64,000 nt of DNA, taken from NCBI GenBank assembly GCA_028693085.1, contig JAQUWC010000001.1, positions 22,938 to 86,937 on the forward strand. The letters run 5' to 3'. Shown here in pieces: positions 28,848 to 37,023 of this stretch. The position numbers and the translations under genes were made by a program. Under the pieces are notes generated by a model. That model had not been told where the DNA came from. It was given only the letters and a program-made list of their open reading frames with translations, and made no database searches. Numbering within the stretch: the first letter of the stretch is position 1; every line of letters begins with the position of its first letter. The DNA comes from UBA5266 sp002411545 (GTDB lineage Bacteria > Bacteroidota > Bacteroidia > Bacteroidales > WCHB1-69).

Positions 28848-29625
28848 AATATTTTAAAACAAAAGGCAGGCTTTCTTTATTCTCTTCATATTCCTTTATT
28901 AAAAGCTGGCGCAAGTTTTCATTATGTAATATGGACATGCACATGGCTCCCTGAGCACGTAATAAACGCTCTTCTTTATCCAATCCGAAATTTAGCGGAT
29001 AGAGACTTTTTAATCCATCAATTAGAATTTTTTTGGTGTTAAATTCATTGTCAGCATCGTAATAATTCAAGATTGTTACGATACAAAAAGTTTCCATAAA
29101 GGGCTTTCTTACTTTTTGTGTAGATGCTATCAGATTAATCTCCGAACAGACTTTCCCTACAAAATGTCCTTCGTTATTGATTCTCTGTATCATGAAATAT
29201 TTTACGGCAATATCCATTAAGGTATTAATGTGAATTACATCTTTTTTAAGGGTATTATTGATGGTTTTATCCGTCCATTCATTGAGTAATGCATGAAAAA
29301 CACTATCCATTTGTAAGCGTAAAAAATATTCTTTTTCTATTGCAATAGTGTCTTCCCATTCTGATAAATCATGGGTTTGTATGGTGGAAAAAGTATGTAA
29401 TAACTCATCAATGTATTGATAATTTCCACAAAGCGGAGCATTTACCAAAGGAGCGTAACATGTTGTATCATTAATTTTAGCACATGAAACAACAATGCTT
29501 TGACTTTCATCAAATGTAATTTTTTTTACCCTTATAAAATCACTGTAAGCATTGCCAATATTACAATACTGTGCATTTGATTGCACTGATAATGAAAGCA
29601 TCGAAACAATTAATAATTTTTTCAT
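28846..29625 (-). CDS. Exported protein of unknown function
   Basis: 259 residues starting with a Sec signal peptide (MKKLLIVSMLSLSVQSNAQ, cleavage after SNA). The mature protein is mostly helical. Five to six cysteines are spread over it, including CAKINDTTCY and PLCGNY, which could form disulfides outside the cytoplasm. No T9SS tail, lipobox or catalytic motif was found and the family was not recognised. It has its own promoter element at 29655-29662 and is convergent with fabG, whose terminator overlaps its stop. Confidence 0.7.
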   Translation of the reverse strand: MKKLLIVSMLSLSVQSNAQYCNIGNAYSDFIRVKKITFDESQSIVVSCAKINDTTCYAPLVNAPLCGNYQYIDELLHTFSTIQTHDLSEWEDTIAIEKEYFLRLQMDSVFHALLNEWTDKTINNTLKKDVIHINTLMDIAVKYFMIQRINNEGHFVGKVCSEINLIASTQKVRKPFMETFCIVTILNYYDADNEFNTKKILIDGLKSLYPLNFGLDKEERLLRAQGAMCMSILHNENLRQLLIKEYEENKESLPFVLKY

Positions 29626-29654
29626 TATAGTCCTTTTTTAGTGTTTAATTTTTG

Positions 29655-29662
29655 CAAAAGTA
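29655..29662 (-). promoter_or_regulatory. -7 element of the 28846-29625 gene (TACTTTTG)
   Basis: Minus-strand TACTTTTGCA ~30 bp before the ATG at 29625. Confidence 0.55.
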
Positions 29663-29748
29663 CATAAAAGATATTGTTTAGATAAATAGACAAAAGTTTT
29701 TTATATATAAATGCATTTGCATATATAAGAAGTAAGTAATACAAATAC

Positions 29749-31398
29749 TTATCCATTGATGAGTTGTTTAGCTGCAGAAAGGGATGATTCTGTTATTTTT
29801 TCATTACTTATCATTTTGGCAATTTCGCTTATATGTTCAAGATGTGTTAGTTTTTTGATGTTGGAATATGTTTCCCCTTTAATTACTTCTTTAAACACGA
29901 CATAATGATTTTTAGCTTTAGCGGCGATTTGAGGCACATGGCTTATTGCAATTATTTGGCTATAAGTAGCAAGTTTTTGCATCACTTTCCCCATTTTTGC
30001 CGAGATTTCGCCGGATACTCCGCTATCTATTTCATCAAAAATAATGGTTGGAAGAACATTTTTTTCAGAGATAAGCGATTTTAATGCTAACATCACGCGG
30101 GACAATTCTCCTCCAGAAGCACTTTTTTCTAAGGTTTGCATTTCCGTTCCGGGATTGGCCGTAAACCAAAATACCACTTTATCCAAACCCGCAGCATGGA
30201 AATGTTCACTTTTTTCCATCCGAATATCAAAATGTGCCGACGGCATATGCAAGACTTGCAATACATGTTGCAAATCTGTTTCCATTTTCTTTAATACCGC
30301 TTTTCGTTTGTCTGACAACAAAGTGGCCTTTTGATATAATATTTGCTTTTCATTTTCTATTTGTAGAAGCATGTGTTGTTTTTCTTCTTCAGCATGTTCT
30401 ATACGTTCCAAGACTTCTGCCAGATGATTTTGAATAGCCATTAAATCTGCTTCGGCACTTACTTTATGTTTCTGTTGAAGTGTATATAATACATCTAAAC
30501 GTTGATTGATTTGCTCAATGCGTTGCGGATTGTGCTGTGTGTTTTCATTGATTTTATGGATTTCAAAAACGATATCTTTTAATTCAATAATCTGTGATTG
30601 AAGCCTTTTTGAAAGTTCTTCTATGCCTTCATCATATTTACTGATTTGCAATAAACGATTTACATTTTCTTGTAATAAGGACAATAGGTTAGTATCTCCT
30701 TCTGCAAAATGGTAAGCTACGGCATACAATTGTTGTTTTATTTCTTCGGCATTTGAAAGCAATCCCAATTCATGTTCCAACTCTTGTTGTTCGCCCGATT
30801 GTAAATTAGCTTCTTCCAATTCCTTATATAAGAACTCCCAGTAATCTTTATCCTGTGAACTTACATTGTTAAACAGCAGCTGATATTCTTTTTGCAGAGC
30901 AAGGTATTTTTTATACAAAGCTTTAAATTCCGATGTTTCCTTTTGTAATCCGGCGTATTGATCAATGAGTTTTAATTGAAATTCTTTGTTTTGTAATAAT
31001 AAGTTTGTGTTTTGCAAATGAATATCCATTAAAAATTCGCCGATTTTTTTTAATATACTCAGTGAAACAGGGGTATCATTAATAAAGGAACGTGATTTTG
31101 CTTGCGGGGTGATTTCTCTACGAATAATGCATACCTCATCATAATCGAGATCGTTTTCGTCGAAGAAGTCTTTTAATTCATAATCTGTTATTCGAAATTC
31201 AGCTTCGATGATACTTTTTTTTGTTTTATCAAACAGGAGTGAGGTATCGGCTCTTTGTCCACTTAAAAGAGCGAGGGCCCCCAGAAGGATGGATTTTCCC
31301 GCTCCTGTTTCGCCGGTAATCACCGAAAAGCCATCTTCAAAATCAATGGATAAATGCTTTATGAGCGTATAATTTTCTATATTTAGATGTTGTAACAT
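29749..31398 (-). CDS. recN: DNA repair protein RecN
   Basis: SMC-like ATPase for double-strand break repair. Walker A GETGAGKS is at residues 29-36; a long coiled-coil middle (about 150-370) follows; the C-terminal half has the signature SASGGELSRVMLALK, Walker B PTIIFDEIDSGVSGE and the H-loop ISHVPQIAAKA. 549 residues is full length. It is the last gene of the bamD-omega-coaBC-porD-recN operon, 23 bp after the porD-like gene. Confidence 0.95.
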   Translation of the reverse strand: MLQHLNIENYTLIKHLSIDFEDGFSVITGETGAGKSILLGALALLSGQRADTSLLFDKTKKSIIEAEFRITDYELKDFFDENDLDYDEVCIIRREITPQAKSRSFINDTPVSLSILKKIGEFLMDIHLQNTNLLLQNKEFQLKLIDQYAGLQKETSEFKALYKKYLALQKEYQLLFNNVSSQDKDYWEFLYKELEEANLQSGEQQELEHELGLLSNAEEIKQQLYAVAYHFAEGDTNLLSLLQENVNRLLQISKYDEGIEELSKRLQSQIIELKDIVFEIHKINENTQHNPQRIEQINQRLDVLYTLQQKHKVSAEADLMAIQNHLAEVLERIEHAEEEKQHMLLQIENEKQILYQKATLLSDKRKAVLKKMETDLQHVLQVLHMPSAHFDIRMEKSEHFHAAGLDKVVFWFTANPGTEMQTLEKSASGGELSRVMLALKSLISEKNVLPTIIFDEIDSGVSGEISAKMGKVMQKLATYSQIIAISHVPQIAAKAKNHYVVFKEVIKGETYSNIKKLTHLEHISEIAKMISNEKITESSLSAAKQLING

Positions 31399-31421
31399 GC
31401 CAATACTTTACTAAAATAATT

Positions 31422-32312
31422 TTATTTCAGCAATTTAGCATATTTCGACTCATTCAGGGGATCCATCTGTTTGAGGAGTTCATAGGCACGATTGCGCTTT
31501 TCATCCGAAGCACCGGAAAAAACATTGACAAACTCATCACTTTTGGCAGTGAAAATAAGTGTATACATCAAAACTCCGTATTTCGTTTTATTAAATCCGT
31601 TCAATTCTTCCATTGCTTTTAAAATATTATCCAGGGCTTGATCTATATCTTTATGCATCAAATCCAATCCTTGCCTATGATATGAATAATAAAAAGAGCG
31701 TATGGCGTTATAGGATGGATTGGTCATATTTTCTATCAACCAATAACGACTTCTTTTCTCTCCGGAGTTCCATCCGGGTCCACGTGATTGAGAATAATTA
31801 ATAATCGCTTGAGATTGATTATAAAATGCACTACCGCCTTGGGGTGAAAAGGAATCAAAGTGTAAGCCCAGAAACAAATTCATATAAAATCCTATGATGG
31901 CAGTCAAATCCCATTGAAAACTATTGTCATCATAATCAAAAGGTTGATTCAATGTGTAGGTAAATGATATATCATTGTCTTGATAGGTAAATAAAGAAGA
32001 CGAATAGCTGGAGTTAAAAACCGGTCTGCTCAATTGGACCATCAGCTTTCCGAAACACTTTCCTTCTGATGTGGCACTTTCAATGATTAGATTTACATTA
32101 CATTCAATCTTCTCTTCGTTTTTTAAATTATAATTTGACCATTTTCGTTCGTTAATAAAGGAAGCAAGTTCCTGTTCTAATGTTGTAAAAGGAGTTTTAT
32201 CGGCACCGGTTAATTTCTGTGTATTTACTGTTACACGAGCTTTAAATTCTTGGGTAAAACAAGTATTTATGAGTCCGGTTAATAATAAAACACTTATTAA
32301 CAATCGTTTCAT
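31422..32312 (-). CDS. DUF4835/PorD-like protein of the type IX secretion context
   Basis: 296 residues with signal peptide MKRLLISVLLLTGLINTCFT. Family landmarks are the start of the mature part (QEFKARVTVN), ERKWSNYNL, KIECNVNLII, a long central Q/F/Y-rich region (NQPFDYDDNSFQWDLTAIIG), the FSPQGGSAFYNQ motif and the terminal QMDPLNESKYAKLLK. In Bacteroidota these are annotated DUF4835, in places as T9SS protein PorD. Periplasmic and connected to secretion, but its exact role is not settled. Gene order between coaBC and recN is a strong support. Confidence 0.85.
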   Translation of the reverse strand: MKRLLISVLLLTGLINTCFTQEFKARVTVNTQKLTGADKTPFTTLEQELASFINERKWSNYNLKNEEKIECNVNLIIESATSEGKCFGKLMVQLSRPVFNSSYSSSLFTYQDNDISFTYTLNQPFDYDDNSFQWDLTAIIGFYMNLFLGLHFDSFSPQGGSAFYNQSQAIINYSQSRGPGWNSGEKRSRYWLIENMTNPSYNAIRSFYYSYHRQGLDLMHKDIDQALDNILKAMEELNGFNKTKYGVLMYTLIFTAKSDEFVNVFSGASDEKRNRAYELLKQMDPLNESKYAKLLK

Positions 32313-32323
32313 TGATTTATGAT

Positions 32324-33526
32324 TTAAAGGTTAATTTTTAACATAATATGTTTAACTATCTCTTCGGCAACACGTTTTTTCGATTGTAGCGGAATTTCAT
32401 GGAGACTAAGATCCGAATCAATAAGCTTGACTTTGTTGGTTGGGACACCGAATCCAGCCCCTTTGTCGTGTAAAGAATTCAATACTATACAATCTAAGTT
32501 TTTGGTTTGTAATTTATGTTTGGCATTTTCCAATTCATGATCGGTTTCTAAAGCGAAACCGACAATGTATTGATTTTTCTTTTTTTGTGTAGCTAATGTT
32601 TTTAGTATATCAACAGTAGGCTTTAATTCAATAGAAAGTGTTTTGTTTTCTTTTTTTAGTTTCTTTTGAATTTTTTGTACAGGAGTATAATCCGCTACGG
32701 CAGCTGCCATGACAATGATATCAGCTGTTTCGGCCAAAGGGAGGCATGTTTCATACATTTGCTGTGCAGATATAACATCGATTCGTCGTATGAGAGGATG
32801 TCTGGTTTGCAAATGGGTTGTACCTGTAACCAAATCAACGGAAATTCCTTTTTCGGCAAGTGCTTCGGCTATAGAAAATCCCATTAAACCTGAAGAATGA
32901 TTTCCAATAAATCGGACCGCATCAATGGATTCATAGGTAGGTCCTGCAGTTACTAAAGCCCTGAAATTCTTTGTGTTTGTTTCACTGTTAAGAAAGAGAA
33001 TAATTTGATCGTAAATATCCTGAGCTTCAGCCATACGACCTTTTCCTTCGGTTTGGCAGGCCAGAAAGCCTTCTTCCGGTTCCAGTATATGGATACCATT
33101 ATCTTTCAGATATTTCAAATTCTTTTGAACAGAAAAATGAAGATACATGTTCTCATTCATCGATGGTGCCAAAAAAAGAGGTTTATGAAACGCTAACAAG
33201 AGCGTACTGAGGGCATCGTCAGCAATACCGGAAGCCAATTTTCCGATGCAATTGGCTGTTGCAGGGGCTACAATTGCAACATCAGCCCACTGAGCCAAAG
33301 AGATATGCTCTACTTTACGCTCAAGAGGCAGGGCAAATGTGTCGCAATAAAGGCTGTTATTACTAAGGGTTTCTATGCTTAAAGGGGTAACAAATTCCAA
33401 GGCATTGTGTGTGGCTGCAACTTTGACTTCATGTCCCGACTTGACAAACAAACGAATAAGAGATAAAGTTTTATACGCTGCTATACCTCCACTTATACCT
33501 ATTAATATGTTCTTTTTTTCATTCAA
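32324..33526 (-). CDS. coaBC: Bifunctional phosphopantothenoylcysteine decarboxylase / phosphopantothenate-cysteine ligase
   Basis: Two steps of coenzyme A synthesis in one 400-residue protein. N-terminal flavoprotein domain CoaC (to ~180): ISGGIAAYKTLSLIR, catalytic His in VEHISLAQWAD, APATANCIGKLASGIADD, the substrate clamp APSMNENMY and ACQTEGKGRM with its cysteine. C-terminal CoaB: LVTAGPTYESIDAVRFIGNHSSG, VMAAAVADYTP and VGFALETDH. Middle gene of the operon, 10-11 bp from each neighbour. Confidence 0.95.
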   Translation of the reverse strand: MNEKKNILIGISGGIAAYKTLSLIRLFVKSGHEVKVAATHNALEFVTPLSIETLSNNSLYCDTFALPLERKVEHISLAQWADVAIVAPATANCIGKLASGIADDALSTLLLAFHKPLFLAPSMNENMYLHFSVQKNLKYLKDNGIHILEPEEGFLACQTEGKGRMAEAQDIYDQIILFLNSETNTKNFRALVTAGPTYESIDAVRFIGNHSSGLMGFSIAEALAEKGISVDLVTGTTHLQTRHPLIRRIDVISAQQMYETCLPLAETADIIVMAAAVADYTPVQKIQKKLKKENKTLSIELKPTVDILKTLATQKKKNQYIVGFALETDHELENAKHKLQTKNLDCIVLNSLHDKGAGFGVPTNKVKLIDSDLSLHEIPLQSKKRVAEEIVKHIMLKINL

Positions 33527-33536
33527 AACCTAAGGT

Positions 33537-33860
33537 TTATTCTTCCGGTCTTCTGAAATAGATTTGTTTATCCAAATACTCTTGAATCGCTGATAAAGTC
33601 GGCTTAGGCATTTGTTCATAGTGACGGGCTAAATCTATTTGCTCTCTGTTTTCGAGTATTTCTTCCATCGTATCACGACCTGTCGCAAATTCTTTCATCT
33701 TATCGGCAAGTTCCTCTTTCATATCTAAGGCAATCTGATTAGCTCTTTTGGAAATCACTACCACTGCTTCGTATAAATTACCGGTTTGTTCATCGAAAGT
33801 ATTGATATCTCTGGTGATGGCTAAAGTATTTGTTTTATGCTTTTTATGATCCGTTGACAT
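33537..33860 (-). CDS. rpoZ: RNA polymerase omega subunit (Bacteroidota RpoZ/Rpb6-like)
   Basis: Small subunit aiding RNA polymerase assembly. 107 residues. The conserved core is LYEAVVVISKRANQIALDMKEEL, given here as NLYEAVVVISKRANQIA followed by LDMKEEL, the omega-fold helix 1-2 region; the C-terminal part (LDKQIYFRRPEE) matches the form long annotated as hypothetical in this phylum. It lies between bamD and coaBC, where omega is found in Bacteroidota. Confidence 0.85.
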   Translation of the reverse strand: MSTDHKKHKTNTLAITRDINTFDEQTGNLYEAVVVISKRANQIALDMKEELADKMKEFATGRDTMEEILENREQIDLARHYEQMPKPTLSAIQEYLDKQIYFRRPEE

Positions 33861-33890
33861 AATATATTATTTATAATTTCTTAAATTTAC

Positions 33891-34772
33891 TTATTTATTT
33901 TCTGCTATTAACTTTGCGATTTTCTTTTCGGCATCTAAGGCCATTTTTTCGGCATCTGCTACATATTGTGATTGTGGGTATTTTGCTTGTAATTTATTTT
34001 TAACATCTATTACTGCCTGAAAACGTTCCACCTTTTTATATTCCACACTCTTGGATGCATATTCATAATTATTTTTCACCCAAATAAAATATGCCTCTTC
34101 CATATAGGGGGAATCTGGAAAATTCCTGCTTAAGTTTTGAAATGCCACTTGAGCTGATTTGTATTTTTCCGTCCTATAATACATTTCAGCAATGGAAAAA
34201 TCTTTTTTCGCCAATTTATTGCGTATAGCATCCATCATGGAATTTACTTCTTCTGTATATTTACTTGTCGGATAATAATTGACAAATAGCTCCAAATTAT
34301 TCATTGCCAAATAAGAATCTGTTTGGTCTAAATTATAAGCCGGTGCATTCAAAAAATAGGCTTTGGCTCGTAAAAAGGCGGCTTCTTCGGCACGCAGACT
34401 TTGCGGATATTTTTTCATGTAATCGTTGAAATAATATGCAGCAATAAGATAGTCTTTGTTTTGATAATAACTACTTGCAAAGAAAAACAAGATGGAATCG
34501 CCTTGTTCGGTAGTCATAAATAAGGGATATATTTCTTCAAATAATTGAGAAGCCGTTAAATAAGCACCTTTATTGTAATAGGCTTTGGCTGCCTCATATT
34601 TAGCTTCTTTGGTCTTATATTTTCTGAATTTACGATTCGTGCTTTTGGTTTCCTTAGTCTTGATCGACTTTTCCTTACGATCCTTCGGTTTGCTTTGCTG
34701 TTGGGCAAACACAGGAATAACCATCATACTTAATGATAGTAATAAAAGACATACAAACTGTTTTTTAAACAT
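33891..34772 (-). CDS. bamD: Outer-membrane assembly protein BamD (without lipobox)
   Basis: Component of the beta-barrel assembly machine. After the signal come tetratricopeptide-type repeats: YYNKGAYLTASQLFEEIYP, FFFASSYYQNKDYLIAAYYF, AEEAAFLRAKAYF, DQTDSYLAMNNLELFVNYYP and YRTEKYKSAQVAFQNL, typical BamD/YfiO. The frame reaches 34817, but that ATG would lie upstream of the promoter element's transcript start; ATG 34772 (MFKKQFVC, 293 residues) gives a normal signal peptide. Unlike usual BamD it ends in VFAQQQ, with no lipobox cysteine. First gene of the five-gene operon. Confidence 0.88.
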   Translation of the reverse strand: MFKKQFVCLLLLSLSMMVIPVFAQQQSKPKDRKEKSIKTKETKSTNRKFRKYKTKEAKYEAAKAYYNKGAYLTASQLFEEIYPLFMTTEQGDSILFFFASSYYQNKDYLIAAYYFNDYMKKYPQSLRAEEAAFLRAKAYFLNAPAYNLDQTDSYLAMNNLELFVNYYPTSKYTEEVNSMMDAIRNKLAKKDFSIAEMYYRTEKYKSAQVAFQNLSRNFPDSPYMEEAYFIWVKNNYEYASKSVEYKKVERFQAVIDVKNKLQAKYPQSQYVADAEKMALDAEKKIAKLIAENK

Positions 34773-34805
34773 TTGTAATTTTTCGATTTTAATTTTTAAA
34801 GCCTG

Positions 34806-34813
34806 CAAAAATA
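34806..34813 (-). promoter_or_regulatory. -7 element of the bamD-recN operon (TATTTTTG)
   Basis: Minus-strand TATTTTTGCA ~35 bp before the ATG at 34772; it overlaps the codons of the longer possible frame, which decides the start. Confidence 0.6.
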
Positions 34814-35021
34814 ACACTTTTTTTGATACCTATATAGTTTTTATTACATAAAATTATGTATTCATATAACTGTATCGATTCAGTTTTATTGTTCCAAAAA
34901 ACAATAATTTCGATTAGGAAAGACTAAAGAATGCGAAAGAAATCCCATATGCTCCACCGAATTTGATGAACACCTCGCCGTAAAGTAGGTATAAAAAATC
35001 ATTTTTTAACATATTTTTTTG

Positions 35022-35029
35022 TATTTTTG
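35022..35029 (+). promoter_or_regulatory. -7 element of the YjdI-like gene (TATTTTTG)
   Basis: TATTTTTGCA ~20 bp before the ATG at 35048. Confidence 0.55.
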
Positions 35030-35047
35030 CACCTTAATTCTTAAAAA

Positions 35048-35281
35048 ATGGAAATTGTAAAGAAATACACCAACGGTGAGATAACCATAGTATGGAAACC
35101 TAAATTATGCACTTTTGCTACTTATTGTTTTAAATTAAGTCCGACTGTTTTTAAACCCAAAGAAAGACCTTGGATACAGCCCGAAAATGAATCAACTAAA
35201 AAAATGATTTCTACTATCGAAAAATGTCCTTCCGGTGCCTTGACATATTACTATAATACAGAAAAACAATCTGATGAATAA
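35048..35281 (+). CDS. YjdI-like mono-cluster 4Fe-4S protein (divergent ferredoxin)
   Basis: 77 residues matching the Fer4_19/YjdI family: a first pair of cysteines in KLCTFATYCFKL, then SPTVFKPKERPWIQPE and the final CPSGALTYYY. The pattern (C-x5-C-x~41-CPSGA) corresponds to the family, which has a divergent cluster site and an unknown function. In Escherichia coli yjdI is next to the acetyltransferase yjdJ; here a YjdJ-like gene lies 1.4 kb downstream on the same strand. Confidence 0.85.
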   Translation: MEIVKKYTNGEITIVWKPKLCTFATYCFKLSPTVFKPKERPWIQPENESTKKMISTIEKCPSGALTYYYNTEKQSDE

Positions 35282-35361
35282 GAGAGACTTTTGTTTTAAT
35301 TCCCTATACATTCTTTTTTTTAATTTTTTTTAAAAACAAATTTTATTTTTCATATTTTATC

Positions 35362-35369
35362 TATTTTTG
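35362..35369 (+). promoter_or_regulatory. Possible -7 element for the 35516 lipoprotein (TATTTTTG)
   Basis: Gives a leader of ~140 nt. Near its end the leader can fold as a two-part stem: TCAGA/TCTGA (35473-35477 with 35502-35506) outside GTGC/GCAC (35480-35483 with 35491-35494). Confidence 0.4.
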
Positions 35370-35515
35370 TGTGCAAAACAGCACGTGTACACTTTGATGA
35401 TATGCACCATAAAATTAAATATAATACACTTATTATAAAGGCAATACTAATTCTAATTTGATTTATTATGTATCAGAAAGTGCGGCGTCAGCACGATAAA
35501 CTCTGACAATTCATT

Positions 35516-36061
35516 ATGAAAACACCATGTATCTATTTTTCAGTATGTATTTTCTTATTAATGTTGACCTCCTGTGATAAAAAAGAAGATGTCGACGATA
35601 AAACTACGTATACTAACATTACACGCTCTATCGTGTCCTGCATTTCCGACATTCACAATCAAAACCTTGCCGGAAGACCTACAGGTGCTCAAAACATGAC
35701 AGTCGGTGGCCCCTTAGGAGGTGAGGTAATCATTGAAGGCTCTACCGGAGTAGCCGATAACGGAATATCCACCATGGATTTGAATTATACCTTAAGCGGT
35801 GTGAATTACATTTTTGTTTCTCAATATTATACGACTAATATCACCCTGAATGGAGTCATTAACGAAAAAGGCAGTTTTAATAGCGAAACACAATATGTGA
35901 GCATTAACTATAGTTCTAGTAATTTGCAAATAAGCGGTTCCATTTATTATTCCAAAAACGATAAAGTATCGCGCACCATCAACGAAAGTGGCAGTGTAAG
36001 CATTAATCGATCCTGGAGCACAACCAACGGGTATGTATTTGGACAAACCGTAACCTATTAA
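35516..36061 (+). CDS. Predicted lipoprotein, unknown function
   Basis: 181 residues, lipoprotein signal MKTPCIYFSVCIFLLMLTSC with lipobox LTSC, then an acidic linker (DKKEDVDDK). The mature part is rich in S, T, N, Y and alternates hydrophobic residues, i.e. all-beta (GGEVIIEGSTGVADNGIST, SINRSWSTTNGYVFG). No family was recognised. It stands alone, with a long, possibly structured leader, and has no obvious partner. Confidence 0.7.
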   Translation: MKTPCIYFSVCIFLLMLTSCDKKEDVDDKTTYTNITRSIVSCISDIHNQNLAGRPTGAQNMTVGGPLGGEVIIEGSTGVADNGISTMDLNYTLSGVNYIFVSQYYTTNITLNGVINEKGSFNSETQYVSINYSSSNLQISGSIYYSKNDKVSRTINESGSVSINRSWSTTNGYVFGQTVTY

Positions 36062-36111
36062 CCGTCTTAATAAAATTTTCATGTGATTATCGAACTCAGT
36101 CTGATTTTTTA

Positions 36112-36119
36112 TAATTTTG
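36112..36119 (+). promoter_or_regulatory. -7 element of the exonuclease promoter (TAATTTTG)
   Basis: TAATTTTG 16 bp before the ATG at 36135. Its last TTG (36117-36119) is in frame with the gene but belongs to the promoter. Confidence 0.5.
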
Positions 36120-36134
36120 TACGAAAACAAAGCC

Positions 36135-36626
36135 ATGACTGATTTCGCCTCTATAGATTTTGAAACCGCTAATCATCAATTGAGTAGTGTGTGCAGTGTA
36201 GGTGTAATCATCGTGCGACAGGGAATATGGGTAGATAAATTTTACAGTCTCATTAAACCCGAGCCAAACTATTATGCTCCCATTAACACAAGTGTCCATG
36301 GCTTACGCTATGAAAACACCGAACATGCTCATGTTTTTTCAGTGGTATGGAAGCAAATAGCCCCGCGCGTGGAAGGATTGACTTTGGTTGCGCATAACAA
36401 AGCCTTTGATGAAAATTGTTTAAAAGCCGCTTTTAAAACTTATTGTATGGATTATCCCGATTATACATTTTTATGTACATTAAGAGCAGCACGCAAGCAT
36501 TTTCCCTATTTATCAAATCATAAATTGCATACCGTTGCAGCTCAATGTGGATTTTACTTACACAATCACCATCATGCTTTGGCCGATGCCGAAGCCTGCG
36601 CAGCTATTGCTAAACTTATTTTATAG
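36135..36626 (+). CDS. DEDDh 3'-5' exonuclease (DnaQ-like, stand-alone)
   Basis: 163 residues. ExoI DFET (FASIDFETA, residues ~5-12), ExoII HNKAFDENCL and ExoIII H-x4-D (HHALADAEACA) give the four acidic metal ligands and the general-base histidine. It resembles DNA polymerase III epsilon and other small proofreading-type exonucleases of RNA or DNA; there is no BRCT, GIY-YIG or helicase domain. A frame extension to TTG 36117 is inside the promoter, so ATG 36135 was used. Substrate unknown. Confidence 0.85.
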   Translation: MTDFASIDFETANHQLSSVCSVGVIIVRQGIWVDKFYSLIKPEPNYYAPINTSVHGLRYENTEHAHVFSVVWKQIAPRVEGLTLVAHNKAFDENCLKAAFKTYCMDYPDYTFLCTLRAARKHFPYLSNHKLHTVAAQCGFYLHNHHHALADAEACAAIAKLIL

Positions 36627-36652
36627 AGAATAAATAATGATTTAACTAACAT

Positions 36653-36955
36653 ATGGATAATAATCTCGCTAAGGTTCAATGGTATATAGTAGATCGAAGA
36701 GGAATGTTATATATAGAAGAAGTAGGTGAAAAAATTGCCGTGATGACTTTTCAGTATGCAGACGAACAACACATTATTGTTGACCATACTCACGTAGACG
36801 GCGCATATAGAAATATGGGCTATGCCAAACTTTTATTACATCACATGCTTCAATTTGCAGAAGAAAATCATCTGATTATCATTCCTCAATGTTCGTTTGT
36901 CAAAGCAGCCTTAAGCCGTAATTCGACAGAAAGCACACAAAGTAATGAAAGTTGA
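36653..36955 (+). CDS. YjdJ-like GNAT-fold N-acetyltransferase
   Basis: 100 residues of the short acetyltransferase family seen in YjdJ: IAVMTFQY, IIVDHTHVDGAYRNMGYAKLLL (acetyl-CoA loop; here DHTHV and RNMGYAKLLLHH) and AEENHLIIIPQCSFVKAAL. The usual R/Q-x-x-G-x-G/A loop is RNMGYA. Function unknown in the family; often linked to YjdI. It lies 26 bp after the exonuclease stop, so it is likely co-transcribed. Confidence 0.8.
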   Translation: MDNNLAKVQWYIVDRRGMLYIEEVGEKIAVMTFQYADEQHIIVDHTHVDGAYRNMGYAKLLLHHMLQFAEENHLIIIPQCSFVKAALSRNSTESTQSNES

Positions 36956-37023
36956 TATCTGTGAATTATCGAATATAAATCTATAATATGTTTCTACCAT
37001 TCAATGACAAAATTAATCAAGCA

